Shown here piece by piece: positions 62,583 to 64,000 of a stretch of DNA of 64,000 nucleotides; the stretch's first letter is position 1, and the number at the start of each line of letters is the position of its first letter. Made by a program: the position numbers and the translations under genes. The stretch lies in contig NZ_ML123048.1 in assembly GCF_003846175.1 (NCBI RefSeq), positions 513,556 through 577,555 on the forward strand, in the 5' to 3' direction. Below the pieces are notes generated by a model, which saw only the letters and a list, made by a program, of their open reading frames with translations, was not told the origin of the DNA and made no database searches. This stretch comes from Streptomyces sp. ADI95-17 (GTDB lineage Bacteria > Actinomycetota > Actinomycetes > Streptomycetales > Streptomycetaceae).

Positions 62583-64000
62583 GCGGAGGCCTTCCAGTCG
62601 GGGTGGCCGGGCATGGGCGGGTTCACGGCTCCGAAGAGCCAGTCGCGCAGGAACGGGTCGAGGGAGGAGTCGCGGGCGACGTCGACGGTGTGCCGGATGA
62701 ACGCCTCGCTGGTGTAGGTGGAGTCCTTGAAGCGCTTCACCCACTCGCGCATGACCTTGTCGAACTTCCGCTGACCGATCCGGAGGCTGAGGGCGTACAG
62801 GACCAGGGCGCCGCCGTCGTAGATGTTGGTGCCGCCGAGCGCCTTGGGCAGTCCGGGCGGGCCGTCGGCGGCGCGGACCGCGTCGAGCTTCTCGTACGTC
62901 GCCTTCATCTTGTCCTCAAGGACCGACCAGCCGCGCTCCTCGCCGTACAGGCCGGCGTAGTACACGGCGGGGCCCTCGTTGAGCCAGGCCTGTTGCCAGT
63001 CGTTGGGGGTGACGGAGTCGCCGAACCACTGGTGGACCAGTTCGTGGACCATGGTGGTCTCGTAGCCCGGCTGTCCGTTGGCGTTGAGCTTGAACCAGTT
63101 GGTGGAGAACAGGGAGAGGGTCTGGTTCTCCAGGGCGTCGGTGTAGCCGTCGTAGATGTGGACGCCGTAGACGGAGAACGGGTAGCGGCCGAACTTCGCC
63201 TCCAGCCAGGCCAGATGGTCCGCGGTACGGGCGGCGATCGGACCGTACTTGTCCTCCTGGCCCTGCGGGACGATGTGGCGCAGGGGAAGTCCGCGATGGC
63301 TGGTGCCGTACAGGTAGGTGCCCTTGACGACGGCGATGCCGATGAGTTCGGTCGCCATGCGCTCGCGGAGGGCGAAGTGCCAGACGGTGGAGCCGTCGGC
63401 GCGCGGGGTCTTGTGGAGGAGTTCACCGTTGGCGGCGGCGACATAGCCCTGTGGTGCGCTGATGTGGAAGGTCCACGTCGCCTTGTCGGACGGGGTGTCG
63501 TTGCAGGGCAGGAAGGTGTCGGCGCGGGAGGACTGGGCGGCGGATGCGAAGCCGCCGTCAGTGCCGAACTTCCAGCCGGTCAGGCCGAGTCTGGGCGCTT
63601 TGCCGTTGCCCCGGTAGCGGATTTCGGTGGTGAACGCCTGTCCGTTGTGGAGCGGGCGGGCGGGGGTGACGGTGAACTCCTGGCCGCTCTTGCCGGGTGC
63701 GAGCACCCAGGTGGCGGGGCGGCCGGCGACGGTGACGGAGTCGATGGTGTGTCCGTCGGTGTCCAGGTTGAACGCGGAGAGGTCCTGGGTGGCCTTGGCG
63801 TTGATCCGCACCACGGCGGTGAAGTCGTAGGTGACCGGGGTGAAGTCGAAGGTCAGGTCGTAGTGGACGACCTGGTATCCGCCGTTGCCGAGGGTCGGGA
63901 AGAGCGGGTCGCCGACGCCGTCCGAGCCTGGCTTCGGGTCGAAGCCGTGCGGCTGTGCGATGGCGGTCGAACCGAGTGCGGGTACGGCGACGGCCGCGGC
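62579..64000 (-). CDS. M1 family metallopeptidase, 5' end outside window
   Basis: 473 aa visible; the start lies beyond 64000. The visible N-terminus (AVAVPALGSTAIAQPHGFDP) is the tail of a signal peptide, so only a few residues are missing. Zinc motif HELVHQWFGD followed 18 residues later by NEG (H-E-x2-H-x18-E) is the M1 signature. Secreted aminopeptidase N-like enzyme, shorter than typical M1 members (no C-terminal ERAP-like helical domain). Cotranscribed with the beta-helix protein. Confidence 0.88.
   Translation of the reverse strand, partial: AAAVAVPALGSTAIAQPHGFDPKPGSDGVGDPLFPTLGNGGYQVVHYDLTFDFTPVTYDFTAVVRINAKATQDLSAFNLDTDGHTIDSVTVAGRPATWVLAPGKSGQEFTVTPARPLHNGQAFTTEIRYRGNGKAPRLGLTGWKFGTDGGFASAAQSSRADTFLPCNDTPSDKATWTFHISAPQGYVAAANGELLHKTPRADGSTVWHFALRERMATELIGIAVVKGTYLYGTSHRGLPLRHIVPQGQEDKYGPIAARTADHLAWLEAKFGRYPFSVYGVHIYDGYTDALENQTLSLFSTNWFKLNANGQPGYETTMVHELVHQWFGDSVTPNDWQQAWLNEGPAVYYAGLYGEERGWSVLEDKMKATYEKLDAVRAADGPPGLPKALGGTNIYDGGALVLYALSLRIGQRKFDKVMREWVKRFKDSTYTSEAFIRHTVDVARDSSLDPFLRDWLFGAVNPPMPGHPDWKASA

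Noticed and set aside
60297-62717. 806-aa open frame on the plus strand
   Set aside because: Antisense to the beta-helix gene, composition of a shadow frame, no motifs.

Overview
The window is high-GC actinobacterial chromosome, almost certainly Streptomyces or a close relative. The signs are strong G/C bias at third codon positions, frequent GTG starts, many 4-bp ATGA/GTGA gene overlaps, Tat and lipoprotein signals, and a set of families typical of the genus (PadR, TetR, a MalT-like ATPase, a CYP107-like P450, a sugar ABC importer without its own ATPase, DUF2510, an EF-G paralogue). I see no phage genes, IS elements or CRISPR array. About 54 protein genes and two identical tRNA-Pro(GGG) genes can be supported. 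The last gene runs off the right edge.

Left part (1-19.7 kb). A Tat-exported carotenoid oxygenase-like enzyme converges on a small hydrolase. An AurF-type diiron oxygenase is coupled to an FprB-type ferredoxin/ferredoxin reductase, behind two tandem palindromic operators. A secreted metallophosphoesterase follows, behind repeats resembling a PHO box. DoxX is divergent from a FadH-type 2,4-dienoyl-CoA reductase, followed by a PadR regulator. A PAP2 phosphatase/DMT transporter pair is divergent from a TetR regulator across an array of CGTATCGGTACAC sites. Then come an SDR, a translationally coupled SPFH/NAD-kinase-like pair behind a nested dyad, a Nudix hydrolase, an EF-G-binding (FBP) zinc-finger protein, a P450 and a GNAT.

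Middle (19.9-46 kb). After the first tRNA-Pro come a MalT-like ATPase with no visible DNA-binding domain, DUF309, an acidic membrane protein, a three-gene glycerol kinase/split flavoprotein dehydrogenase operon, and an APC permease. The stand-out locus is a compact candidate RiPP operon (35188 to 31217, minus strand): a 27-residue peptide, a B12-dependent radical SAM C-methyltransferase, a DUF5825-type partner and an MFS exporter. A GC-rich hairpin separates the peptide gene from the enzyme genes. Divergent from it are a DeoR/LacI-type regulator and a carbohydrate ABC importer with a 2-hydroxyacid dehydrogenase-like enzyme and DUF2264. Then comes the lactate oxidation operon lutABC with its GntR/LldR regulator and two matching operators.

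Right part (47-64 kb). An LD-carboxypeptidase/MccF-like peptidase, an enoyl-CoA hydratase and a DUF2510 membrane protein are followed by a methyltransferase divergent from an EF-G paralogue that has a 38-codon upstream leader ORF. Next are a large membrane-anchored periplasmic-binding-protein-like sensor, a DUF4246 protein of a family I know mainly from fungi, the second tRNA-Pro, a split transketolase, a secreted beta-helix protein with a discoidin-like domain, and an M1 aminopeptidase cut by the window edge.

Many convergent gene pairs are separated by perfect 8-14 bp GC-rich hairpins that look like bidirectional terminators.
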